A stretch of DNA of 64,000 nt, taken from SB11 sp964584305 (lineage in GTDB: Bacteria > Bacteroidota > Bacteroidia > UBA8524). Below, in pieces: positions 1-6,384 of the stretch. The DNA lies in the NCBI GenBank assembly GCA_964584305.1, contig CAZOZL010000001.1:124001-188000 (forward strand), in the 5' to 3' direction. Both the position numbers and the translations under genes were made by a program. Numbering within the stretch: position 1 is the first letter of the stretch; each line of letters begins with the position of its first letter. The notes under the pieces were generated by a model, which was not told the origin of the DNA, made no database searches, and saw nothing but the letters and a program-made list of their open reading frames with translations.

Positions 1-2
1 CT

Positions 3-386
3 ATTTGTGTTGAAGGCAGCAATAGTGCTGCTGAAAAGCAATTGTTCGCATTAGGCAATACCATTAGCAATAAGGTGCAGTATATAGATTCGGCACAGCG
101 AAAATACTTGCATTTGGCTGCCGTGTTTGCTAATAATTTTACCAATGCCCTATATGCAGAAGCGGCAGAAATTTTAGAACAACAAAACTTAAATTTTGAT
201 TTATTACGCCCTTTGATTTTGGAGACAGCCCAAAAAATCCAAAAGTTAGCACCCCAAGAAGCCCAAACAGGTCCCGCCAAACGGCATGATGAAAACACGA
301 TAAGCAAGCACCTTAAACTAATGACGGGCAGTGAGAAAGCAGAAATATACCAGCTTATTACTAAAATAATCAAAAACAAGTTTTAA
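3..386 (+). CDS. DUF2520 / Rossmann-like oxidoreductase, C-terminal part (5' cut by window edge)
   Basis: The open frame runs in from the window edge without a start and ends at TAA 384-386, so about 127 C-terminal residues are visible. The pattern ISNKVQ, then AQRKYLHLAAVFANNFTN, then EAQTGPAKRHDE is the helical C-terminal DUF2520 domain of the F420-dependent NADP oxidoreductase-like Rossmann family, including the invariant TGPA-R-D stretch. The NAD(P)-binding N-terminal half lies upstream of the window. Substrate is unknown for this family. A TTG at 42 also opens this frame, but conserved family sequence continues upstream of it, so it is not the true start. The gene is followed by a long repeat-filled gap. 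Confidence 0.85.
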   Translation: MCVEGSNSAAEKQLFALGNTISNKVQYIDSAQRKYLHLAAVFANNFTNALYAEAAEILEQQNLNFDLLRPLILETAQKIQKLAPQEAQTGPAKRHDENTISKHLKLMTGSEKAEIYQLITKIIKNKF

Positions 387-403
387 GTAATAGCGATTGT
401 CCG

Positions 404-436
404 TTTTTATATCTCGCTCCAAATCATATTAAATAA
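404..436. repeat. Dispersed repeat, copy shared with about 37058-37087
   Basis: The stretch around TCCAAATCATATTAAATAAGG is matched in inverted orientation by CCTATTTAATATGATTTGGG near 37058-37087, with adjoining bases (gcgagatat / gcgatatat) also similar. Both copies are intergenic. No coding capacity is seen. This is a low-copy member of the dispersed-repeat population in this window. Confidence 0.5.
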
Positions 437-512
437 GGTTGAAATATAATTTTAAAAGCAACCGACTTTAGTCAGTTAGAACTGCCATCAGAAAAATATA
501 AGACTGGTGCAG

Positions 513-557
513 GGGGTTATAATTCTGTTTTTAGCTATTGGCTTTTAGCCTTTGGGG
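513..557 (+). repeat. Dispersed repeat family D (TTGGCTTTTAGCC type)
   Basis: The segment reading ggggttataattctg, tttttagctattgg, cttttagcctttgg is found inverted at about 62966-63010. Its core CTATTGGCTTTTAGCC recurs at about 39470-39492, and variants occur near 18085-18105, 33660-33680 and 36967-36985, always between genes. The core TTGGCTTTTAGCC can only form a weak hairpin. It looks like a dispersed non-coding element. Confidence 0.55.
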
Positions 558-615
558 AATACCCCCGTCATTGCTGTAATAGTTCACTATCTCATTCACA
601 AAATTATAGTACAAC

Positions 616-700
616 AACCCCTTCCAAATAAGTACCCTTCCCCTTAAGGGGAAGCCAAATTGTAACACAGGTAAAAATTGGAATACAATTGGAAGGGGTT
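616..700. repeat. Family A MITE-like element, copy 1
   Basis: An 85-bp unit begins with AACCCCTTCCAA and ends with its exact reverse complement TTGGAAGGGGTT, giving 12-bp perfect terminal inverted repeats. Inside is an 18-bp perfect palindrome, CTTCCCCTTAAGGGGAAG, at 637-654, followed by gccaaattgtaacacagg. The same unit occurs at 733-838, 17936-18005, 33451-33538 and, inverted, at 60074-60205. The size, terminal repeats and lack of coding capacity fit a non-autonomous miniature element, but no transposase or target-site duplication was identified. Confidence 0.7.
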
Positions 701-732
701 AATTTAACTCGCCAGTATTGTACAAGTATAGC

Positions 733-838
733 AACCCCTTCCAAATTAACTTATTAGCAGAACCAAATAAGTACCCTTCCCCTTAAGGGGAAGCCAAATT
801 GTAACACAGGTAAAAACTGGAATACATTGGTAGGGGTT
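733..838. repeat. Family A MITE-like element, copy 2
   Basis: A 106-bp copy of the family A unit. The left end AACCCCTTCCAA (733-744) is intact; the right end TTGGTAGGGGTT (827-838) has one mismatch. The central palindrome CTTCCCCTTAAGGGGAAG sits at 776-793. It carries an insertion after the left end (attaacttattagcag) shared with the copy at 60074-60205. It ends 11 bp before a 5'-truncated metal-binding reading frame, so the element may mark where that gene was cut. Confidence 0.7.
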
Positions 839-849
839 AATAAAAAGGA

Positions 850-1026
850 ATGGATTGCGCCAGTTGTACAAACCATATAAACCTTGCTGTTTCTCAATTT
901 CAAGAGGTTGTTTGTGTATCTACTTCTTACGAAAAAGAGAATACCAGTATTAATTTTGATAGTACAAAAACCTCTTTAAAAACGATAAAAAAAACGATTA
1001 AACTTTTAGGCTATGAAACAGAGTAA
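850..1026 (+). pseudogene. MerTP/HMA-domain remnant (N-terminus missing)
   Basis: A 58-codon frame starts MDCASCTNHI and ends LLGYETE. The GM-x-C-x-x-C metal site, the spacing to SYEKENTSINFD and the final GYE-type end match the heavy-metal-associated (HMA) fold, as found at the end of the MerTP mercury transport fusions of Bacteroidota. The first beta strand of the fold, which normally precedes GMxCxxC, and any MerT membrane segments are absent: in frame upstream there is only K-G before a stop at 841-843. It is most likely the 3' remnant of a merTP-like gene cut at its 5' side next to a family A repeat. A short independent HMA protein is possible but would lack strand 1. It overlaps the next frame by 14 bp. 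Confidence 0.55.
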
Positions 1027-1230
1027 TAATTTTATCACAAAATCTACCATAACCTGCCCCAATTGTGGAAACAAGCAAGAAGAGGAAATGCCTACGGATG
1101 CTTGCCAGTTTTTTATCAATGTAAAAATTGTTCCACTCTATTACAACCCAAGGCAGGAGATTGTTGTGTGTATTGCAGCTATGGCTCAGTAAAATGCCCG
1201 CCTATACAGCAGGGCAAAAGTTGTTGCTAA
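1013..1230 (+). pseudogene. GDCCVYCSYG-type cysteine-rich metal protein, frameshifted
   Basis: The frame starts at ATG 1013 and reads a zinc-ribbon-like start (TITCPNCGNKQEEEMPTDAC, then QFF). After the T6 run at 1109-1114 it leaves the family sequence and stops early. In the neighbouring frame the family continues perfectly: YQCKNC, then LLQPKAGDCCVYCSYG, then VKCPPIQQGKSCC and a TAA at 1228-1230. One extra T in the T run would restore a protein of about 72 residues. This small cysteine-rich family is usually found next to merTP in Bacteroidota, and here it directly follows an HMA remnant. The break could be a real mutation, ribosomal slippage or an assembly error in the homopolymer. The end overlaps the convergent hldD stop by 4 bp. 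Confidence 0.7.
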
Positions 1231-2192
1231 AAATATTTTTCGGGCAATAAATATTCTTTTACATAATTGCTAACGCCTTCTTCAAGAGTATGGAAGGGTT
1301 GTGTGTAGCCAATGTTTTTTAGTCTAGCCATTTTTGCTTCTGTAAAATATTGGTATTTATCACGAATATCGGCGGGTGTGTCAATAAATTCAATATTTTC
1401 GCTGATGTTCATTGCTTTAAAAGTTGCCTTGGCTAAATCAACAAAGGTGCGGGCAGTACCACTACCCAAGTTATAAATACCACTGTTTTTGCGGTGGTGC
1501 ATCAAAAAGCAAGCTACTTCTACCACATCCTTTACATATACAAAATCGCGCATTTGTTCGCCGTCTTTATAATCAGGATTATGCGAACGAAACAATCGTA
1601 TTTTTCCGATATTTTTTATCTGATTAAAACCATGAAATATTACCGAAGCCATGCGACTTTTATGAAACTCATTAGGTCCATACACATTAAAAAATTTTAA
1701 ACCCGCCCAAAAATACGGTTGGTGTTTTTGTTGCAATGCCCAAATATCAAAATCATTTTTCGATTTTCCGTAGGGGTTCAGCGGTTTCAAATCGGGTATT
1801 TTACTTTCATCATCAGCATAGCCCAACTCGCCCATGCCATACGTAGCTGCTGATGAGGCATATACTACTGGCAAGCCATATTGCACACACTTGTTCCAAA
1901 TCATTTTGGTATAGTTTAGGTTTAGGCGGTTAAAAACGTCTATATCAAACTCGGTAGTATCTGTGCGTGCACCAATATGAAAAATAAACTGTATTTGGTT
2001 TTCGTTAGCATCTATCCATTGTTCCAGCTCGTTGCGGTGTATCTTGGCAGTATAGGTTTTGCCTTCAAGGTTTTTGTTTTTTTCGGCATTGCTAAAATCA
2101 TCTACAATAACCACATCATTAAACCCTTCGGTATTTAGCTTGCCTACTAAACAACTGCCAATAAAACCCGCTGCACCTGTAACTACTATCAT
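1227..2192 (-). CDS. hldD: ADP-L-glycero-D-manno-heptose 6-epimerase
   Basis: 321 residues from ATG 2192. This short-chain dehydrogenase epimerises the heptose precursor at C6 for lipopolysaccharide inner core. It shows the NAD(P) loop VTGAAGFIGS at the extreme N-terminus, the SSAATYG strand with the catalytic Ser/Thr, the active-site pair Y-x-x-x-K in NPYGKSKNDF, and the FNVYGPNE segment typical of HldD/GmhD. Length is usual for the family. An in-frame ATG five codons upstream exists, but it lies on the -7 box TATTTTTG, and the Rossmann strand begins right after M2192, so the shorter start is chosen. No Shine-Dalgarno is possible at this start (see promoter at 2197). It is the last gene of a minus-strand run but appears to have its own promoter. 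Confidence 0.88.
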   Translation of the reverse strand: MIVVTGAAGFIGSCLVGKLNTEGFNDVVIVDDFSNAEKNKNLEGKTYTAKIHRNELEQWIDANENQIQFIFHIGARTDTTEFDIDVFNRLNLNYTKMIWNKCVQYGLPVVYASSAATYGMGELGYADDESKIPDLKPLNPYGKSKNDFDIWALQQKHQPYFWAGLKFFNVYGPNEFHKSRMASVIFHGFNQIKNIGKIRLFRSHNPDYKDGEQMRDFVYVKDVVEVACFLMHHRKNSGIYNLGSGTARTFVDLAKATFKAMNISENIEFIDTPADIRDKYQYFTEAKMARLKNIGYTQPFHTLEEGVSNYVKEYLLPEKYF

Positions 2193-2196
2193 ATTG

Positions 2197-2204
2197 CAAA
2201 AATA
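2197..2204 (-). promoter_or_regulatory. -7 box TATTTTTG of hldD, leaderless arrangement
   Basis: On the minus strand TATTTTTG matches the Bacteroidota -7 consensus TAnnTTTG exactly. It is followed by only CAAT before the ATG of hldD, so transcription should start at or within a base or two of the start codon. No convincing -33 TTTG is seen at the usual distance. Confidence 0.6.
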
Positions 2205-2291
2205 CACATTACCATCTTTTTATTGATAATGGAGGTGAGGTAAAAAAAGGGCTAAGTAAAACCTCGTAACGACGGTTTGATGCGTACATTG

Positions 2292-2564
2292 TTACTTTAT
2301 TTCAAAGTGAGTAAAATTTTTTAACTCACTTTCTTCACATTTTACATTTTTTACGGATGAGAAAGGAGAACCAATATAGCACCATGCAACAAAGGTATCC
2401 AAAGTAGCTGGTTCACCTTCCACCTCCACATATACGTTGCCATTTTCTTTGTTTGCTACAAAACCATGTACGCCCAGTTCTATTGCTTTGGTTTCGGTGT
2501 GTTTTCTAAACCAAACGCCTTGCACCCGCCCGCTAATGGTAATATTAAGATGTTTCAACGGCAT
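2292..2564 (-). CDS. acyP: Acylphosphatase
   Basis: 90 residues from ATG 2564. The small alpha/beta-fold enzyme hydrolyses acyl phosphates in the cytoplasm. The signature GRVQGVWFR holds the phosphate-binding loop and catalytic Arg, and FVANKENGNVYVEVEG holds the catalytic Asn. Length is normal (about 90). A TTG five codons upstream (2579) would extend the frame, but those codons lie in what was the C-terminus of the upstream VOC gene, so ATG 2564 is preferred. Before the VOC frame broke, acyP would have overlapped its 3' end by about 20 bp. It is probably co-transcribed with radA and the VOC gene. Confidence 0.9.
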   Translation of the reverse strand: MPLKHLNITISGRVQGVWFRKHTETKAIELGVHGFVANKENGNVYVEVEGEPATLDTFVAWCYIGSPFSSVKNVKCEESELKNFTHFEIK

Positions 2565-2575
2565 TTCCCTTTTCG

Positions 2576-2974
2576 TCAAGTGGTGAGTAGGGGTTGTAGG
2601 CTATTTCTCAAAGGTTGTTTATCAGGATCGGCAATATAGCCGCTATACCCACCCCAAAATACCTCTTCGGGTGGTTTCACTATTTTTACTCCTTTGGTTT
2701 TAAGTGTACTCATAATATCATCTACCTCTTGTTTGTTTCTTATAACATAGGCGAGCGAAAAAGCCTTAAATCCATTTCCTTCATGGCTTACTTGTGCGTC
2801 CTCTGCCAACTTTTCACGAGGATAAAGAGATAATAGTATTCCATTAAGCTGAAAAAAACTGACCCCCTCGTTACTACTACTTAGTTTCTTCCACCCAAAT
2901 ATCTTTTCATAAAAAGTATTGGATGTTTCTAAATTGTTTACTCCAAGTGTTACAATAGTTAATCGTTGTTTCAT
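2576..2974 (-). CDS. VOC-family (glyoxalase/dioxygenase-fold) protein with frameshifted C-terminus
   Basis: 132 residues. The two beta-alpha-beta-beta-beta modules of the vicinal oxygen chelate fold are visible (TIVTLGVNNLETSNTFYEKIF, and later FWGGYSGYIADPD). The last 18 residues do not fit the family. If one A is removed from GATAAACAAC near 2619, the next frame reads DPDNNL, a TGA where Trp is expected, then EIAYNPYSPLDEKGN and a stop at 2545-2547, which is the normal C-terminus of this subfamily. The gene has therefore suffered an indel and a Trp-to-stop change. The present protein loses the Glu of the WEIAY motif, the usual third metal ligand, so activity is doubtful. The start lies 6 bp after the radA stop. 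Confidence 0.75.
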   Translation of the reverse strand: MKQRLTIVTLGVNNLETSNTFYEKIFGWKKLSSSNEGVSFFQLNGILLSLYPREKLAEDAQVSHEGNGFKAFSLAYVIRNKQEVDDIMSTLKTKGVKIVKPPEEVFWGGYSGYIADPDKQPLRNSLQPLLTT

Positions 2975-2980
2975 AATTGT

Positions 2981-4351
2981 TTAGCCAAAAAGTAATTCAA
3001 AGGCTTCCTCTATTTTTCCCACCGTCTGTATTTTTATTTTTGGTTTGATTAAGTCTAAACCCTTTTGATTAAACTTTGATATAAAAATAGTGTCAAAGCC
3101 TAATTTTTCAGCTTCTAAAATACGTTGCTCAATGCGTGATACAGACCTAATCTCGCCACTCAAACCCACCTCAGCGGCAAATGCTGTTTTAGGAGAGATA
3201 CTAATATCTTCATACGATGATAATATGGCTGATACTATTGCCAAGTCCGTACCAGGGTCTTCTATTTTTAGCCCGCCCGCTATATTTATAAACACATCTT
3301 GCAAGCCCAATTTAAAACCACAACGTTTTTCTAAAACCGCCAATAACATATTCAGTCGGCGCAAATCAAAGCCGTTGCTATTGCGTTGTGGTGTGCCATA
3401 TACTGCACTGCTTACCAGTGCTTGCGTTTCTATTAGCAAAGGTCTTGCCCCTTCTAACGAGGCGCAGATAGCAATACCGCTAAGGTTCTCTTCTTTTTGG
3501 GTGATAAGAATTTCGCTGGGGTTGCTCACTTCCCGCAATCCACTTTGCACCATTTCATATATTCCCAATTCTGATGTTGAGCCAAACCTGTTTTTAGTAG
3601 TTCGCAACAAGCGGTAGGTATTGTGGCGGTCGCCCTCAAACTGCAATACCGTATCTACCATGTGTTCTAATATTTTAGGACCTGCAATGCTGCCATCTTT
3701 GGTAATATGCCCAATAAGAAAAACGGGGGTATGGGTTTCTTTGGCAAAACGCAATAACTCGCCCGCACATTCTTTTATTTGGCTAATACTTCCTGGTGTG
3801 CTATCTACCAGTGATGAGTGAAGCGTTTGTATAGAGTCTGCAATTACCACATCAGGCTCAATATCTTTTATGGCGGTAAAAATATCGTCGAGCGATGTTT
3901 CTGTAAATACAAAACAGTTTTCATTGGCAATGCCAATACGGTCTGCACGGTTTTTTATTTGTATGGCACTTTCTTCACCGCTTATATATAGTACTTTAAA
4001 GTTGGCTTTTAATGCCATTTGCAGCAGCAAAGTACTTTTACCAATACCTGGTTCACCGCCCAATAGTATTAAACTACCAGGCATTATACCACTTCCCAAA
4101 ACTCTGTTTAGCTCATTATCAGGCGTGTGAATACGGTGTCCGCTCAGGGCTTCAACACTTTGTATAGGTATAGAAACAGCCTTTTTGCTGTGTTCTGTTT
4201 TTTTATACAATTTTTTATAGGCAGACTTATCTTTTTGGATTATTTCTTCCACATACGTGTTCCATTGCCCACAACTGGGGCACTTGCCAATCCACTTGGG
4301 GGCTTGCGCTCCACAATTCTGACAGAAAAATGACTTTTTTATCTTCGCCAT
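2981..4351 (-). CDS. radA: DNA repair protein RadA
   Basis: 456 residues, full family length. RadA is a hexameric ATPase that drives branch migration during recombinational repair. Domains in order: N-terminal C4 zinc finger (CQNCG, then CPSCG, residues about 10-30), a RecA-like ATPase with Walker A GGEPGIGKSTLL and the RadA signature KNRFG (in TTKNRFGSTSELG), and a C-terminal Lon-protease-like domain from about residue 290 (NIAGGLKIEDPGTDLA). It heads the minus-strand run radA, VOC, acyP, and diverges from the exbB operon across about 150 bp. Confidence 0.97.
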   Translation of the reverse strand: MAKIKKSFFCQNCGAQAPKWIGKCPSCGQWNTYVEEIIQKDKSAYKKLYKKTEHSKKAVSIPIQSVEALSGHRIHTPDNELNRVLGSGIMPGSLILLGGEPGIGKSTLLLQMALKANFKVLYISGEESAIQIKNRADRIGIANENCFVFTETSLDDIFTAIKDIEPDVVIADSIQTLHSSLVDSTPGSISQIKECAGELLRFAKETHTPVFLIGHITKDGSIAGPKILEHMVDTVLQFEGDRHNTYRLLRTTKNRFGSTSELGIYEMVQSGLREVSNPSEILITQKEENLSGIAICASLEGARPLLIETQALVSSAVYGTPQRNSNGFDLRRLNMLLAVLEKRCGFKLGLQDVFINIAGGLKIEDPGTDLAIVSAILSSYEDISISPKTAFAAEVGLSGEIRSVSRIEQRILEAEKLGFDTIFISKFNQKGLDLIKPKIKIQTVGKIEEAFELLFG

Positions 4352-4460
4352 ATACGTTTAAGTAAGTAGCAAAAGAAGCTAAAAACGTTGCGGATTGAAA
4401 GAAGAATGCACTAAAATCAAAATAAAACTGTGATTTAATATGTGGTATAGTAAATTTTTC

Positions 4461-4468
4461 TATTTTTG
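4461..4468 (+). promoter_or_regulatory. -7 box TATTTTTG upstream of the exbB operon
   Basis: TATTTTTG matches TAnnTTTG exactly and lies 36 bp before the exbB ATG in the radA/exbB divergent region. No clear -33 TTTG was found at the right spacing. It is the best candidate start for the four-gene exbB cluster. Confidence 0.5.
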
Positions 4469-4504
4469 CCACAACTACAACAAAATTAAACTTAACTTGT
4501 TTAT

Positions 4505-5338
4505 ATGAAAAAACTATTTTCGTTATTACTCGCTTTTGGAATGATACTTTCACAAGCCACTACAGTAATTGCACAAACTGCTGAAGACGCTGATACTGCT
4601 AATAGTGCAGCAACGGAAGAAAGTGCCGACACTAATAAAGCAGAGATACCACCAGCCGCTCCTGCTGAAAAAGAGGAAGCTGCTCCAGAAGTGGCTACAG
4701 CAGAACCCTCAGGGCTTCAAGTAATTAAGCAAAAATTTATACAAGGGGATGTTAAATGGATGACTCCTGTATTAATTTGTTTAATTCTTGGTTTAGCTAT
4801 TGCTATCGAAAGAATTATTACTTTGATGTTCTCTACTACTAATACTAATAAGTTTTTAGAAAACGTTGAAACTGCTTTAAATACAGGCGGTGTAGATGCA
4901 GCAAAAGAAGTTTGCCGTAGCACACGTGGTCCTATTGCTTCTATTTTTTACCAAGGTTTAGACCGTGCCGATGAAGGTATTGAGGTGGTAGAAAAATCAG
5001 TAGTTTCATACGGTTCTGTGCAAATGGGGCAAATGGAAAAAGGAATGGTTTGGCTTAGCCTATTTATTGCCTTAGCACCTATGCTGGGTTTTATGGGTAC
5101 AGTAGTAGGTATGATAAAAGCCTTTGATGATATAGCATCAGCAGGCGATATTTCGCCAGCAGTTGTGGCGGGTGGTATTAAAATAGCACTTTTAACAACC
5201 GTTGCGGGGCTTATTGTGGCTATCATACTTCAAATATTTTATAATGCCATTATTACCAAAATAGACTCTATGGTGAACACTATGGAAGATGCTTCTATCA
5301 CATTGATAGATATGATGGTGAAGAGTAAGAATAAATAA
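4505..5338 (+). CDS. exbB: MotA/TolQ/ExbB proton channel family protein
   Basis: 277 residues. It is the inner-membrane proton channel that, with ExbD, energises TonB-dependent outer-membrane transport (or a Tol-type system). A signal-like hydrophobic N-terminus ends at about residue 24 (VIAQ), followed by an Ala/Glu/Pro-rich linker to about residue 75. Three membrane segments follow at about 80-105, 180-205 and 222-250. The conserved GxMGTVxGM-type turn appears as LGFMGTVVGMIKAF. It is the first gene of a cluster with a four-helix membrane protein and two ExbD genes. The extra N-terminal segment is usual in Bacteroidota ExbB proteins. Confidence 0.92.
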   Translation: MKKLFSLLLAFGMILSQATTVIAQTAEDADTANSAATEESADTNKAEIPPAAPAEKEEAAPEVATAEPSGLQVIKQKFIQGDVKWMTPVLICLILGLAIAIERIITLMFSTTNTNKFLENVETALNTGGVDAAKEVCRSTRGPIASIFYQGLDRADEGIEVVEKSVVSYGSVQMGQMEKGMVWLSLFIALAPMLGFMGTVVGMIKAFDDIASAGDISPAVVAGGIKIALLTTVAGLIVAIILQIFYNAIITKIDSMVNTMEDASITLIDMMVKSKNK

Positions 5339-5366
5339 TTTTATAACGCTTTAAAATAGAATACGA

Positions 5367-5837
5367 ATGCCTATAAAAAGAATAGTAACCTTAGCGTTTT
5401 ATGCCCTTGTTTTAATAACATCTATTGTAGGTTTTGTTAAAATATTTACGGCGGACGCTATGGGGAAATCAATAGAGGAAATGATTGCCGACCCACAGAT
5501 AATTTCAGGGGTAACGTTATTAATCACACTTTCAGTAATTTTGATAGTGATTGTAGTACTTGCCGCATTTTTAGCCTCTCCTATACTCGCCATTATGGCA
5601 AACCCAAAAGGCTTTATAAAATCGCTAATTGGGGCAGGGGTACTTTTAGTAGTGTTTGGCATTGGCTATGCATTCGCGGGTGATGAGGTAACAAGAGAGT
5701 ACAAAGCGATGGGAGTAGATACCGCTACCGAATCTAAGTTGTTAGGCGGCGTTATTTATACAATGTTTATACTAATAGTGATAGGTGTACTAACCTATAT
5801 CTATAGCAGTATCAATAGTTTGTTAAAACAACTATAA
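5367..5837 (+). CDS. Four-helix membrane protein between exbB and exbD
   Basis: 156 residues, unknown function. Four hydrophobic segments are visible at about residues 7-25, 48-72, 85-103 and 130-150, with a hydrophilic loop of about 25 residues (GDEVTREYKAMG) before the last. It starts 28 bp after exbB and ends 1 bp before exbD, so it is almost certainly translated as part of the energy-transduction operon. Position and membrane nature suggest a partner or accessory subunit of the ExbBD complex; this is inferred from context, not from a recognised domain. Confidence 0.75.
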   Translation: MPIKRIVTLAFYALVLITSIVGFVKIFTADAMGKSIEEMIADPQIISGVTLLITLSVILIVIVVLAAFLASPILAIMANPKGFIKSLIGAGVLLVVFGIGYAFAGDEVTREYKAMGVDTATESKLLGGVIYTMFILIVIGVLTYIYSSINSLLKQL

Positions 5838-5838
5838 T

Positions 5839-6384
5839 ATGGCATCAAAAAAACGTTCAACACCTGAAATAAATGCAGGTTCGATGGCTGATATCGCTTT
5901 CTTGCTACTGATATTCTTTTTGGTTACTACCACTATGGATACAGATACAGGCTTGCGGGCATCATTGCCGCCATTGCCTGATAAAGACCAAAAACCGCCC
6001 GATTTTAAACGACGCAATGTATTAGAGATACGCATTAACTCTAGCAACCAATTGTTAGTAGAAAGTGAGTTGATGGATATTGCAGAGTTGAAAGACTTTG
6101 CAAAAAAGTTTATTACCAACAATGGCAAAGACCCAACCTTGTCAGACAATCCTGAAAGAGCCATAATTTCTTTGCAAAACGATAGAGGTACAGAGTATGA
6201 TATATATGTACAAGTGCAAGATAATTTAAGAACGGCATATAGAGAGATAAGGGATGTGGAAGCACAAAAAAAATACGGGCTTAACTATAAGAAACTGACT
6301 GAGGACGAGCAAGGTATTATAAAGGCTATTTACCCGCAAAAAATCTCGGAAGCAGAACCTAAAAATACAGGAGGAAGCGACTAA
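5839..6384 (+). CDS. exbD: Biopolymer transporter ExbD (first paralogue)
   Basis: 181 residues. The short cytoplasmic N-terminus is followed by the single membrane helix containing the proton-carrying Asp (SMADIAFLLLIFFLVTTTM, residues about 14-33) and a periplasmic domain. The periplasmic part is longer than a classical ExbD (about 140 residues), with an insertion that includes NDRGTEYDIYVQVQDNLRTA. The stop shares one base with the next start (TAATG), so the two ExbD genes are translationally coupled. Two different ExbD subunits in one operon are common in Bacteroidota and may form a heteromeric complex. Confidence 0.93.
   Translation: MASKKRSTPEINAGSMADIAFLLLIFFLVTTTMDTDTGLRASLPPLPDKDQKPPDFKRRNVLEIRINSSNQLLVESELMDIAELKDFAKKFITNNGKDPTLSDNPERAIISLQNDRGTEYDIYVQVQDNLRTAYREIRDVEAQKKYGLNYKKLTEDEQGIIKAIYPQKISEAEPKNTGGSD

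Noticed and set aside
616..838. CRISPR array from the two adjacent palindromic units
   Set aside because: Only two copies stand together, the spacing is irregular, the other copies are scattered singly and inverted, and there is no cas gene.
2576..2974. Use of TGA as tryptophan to explain the VOC C-terminus
   Set aside because: Many other genes here end in TGA as a working stop (for example DUF2007 and LysM genes with ATGA overlaps), and an additional base insertion is needed as well.
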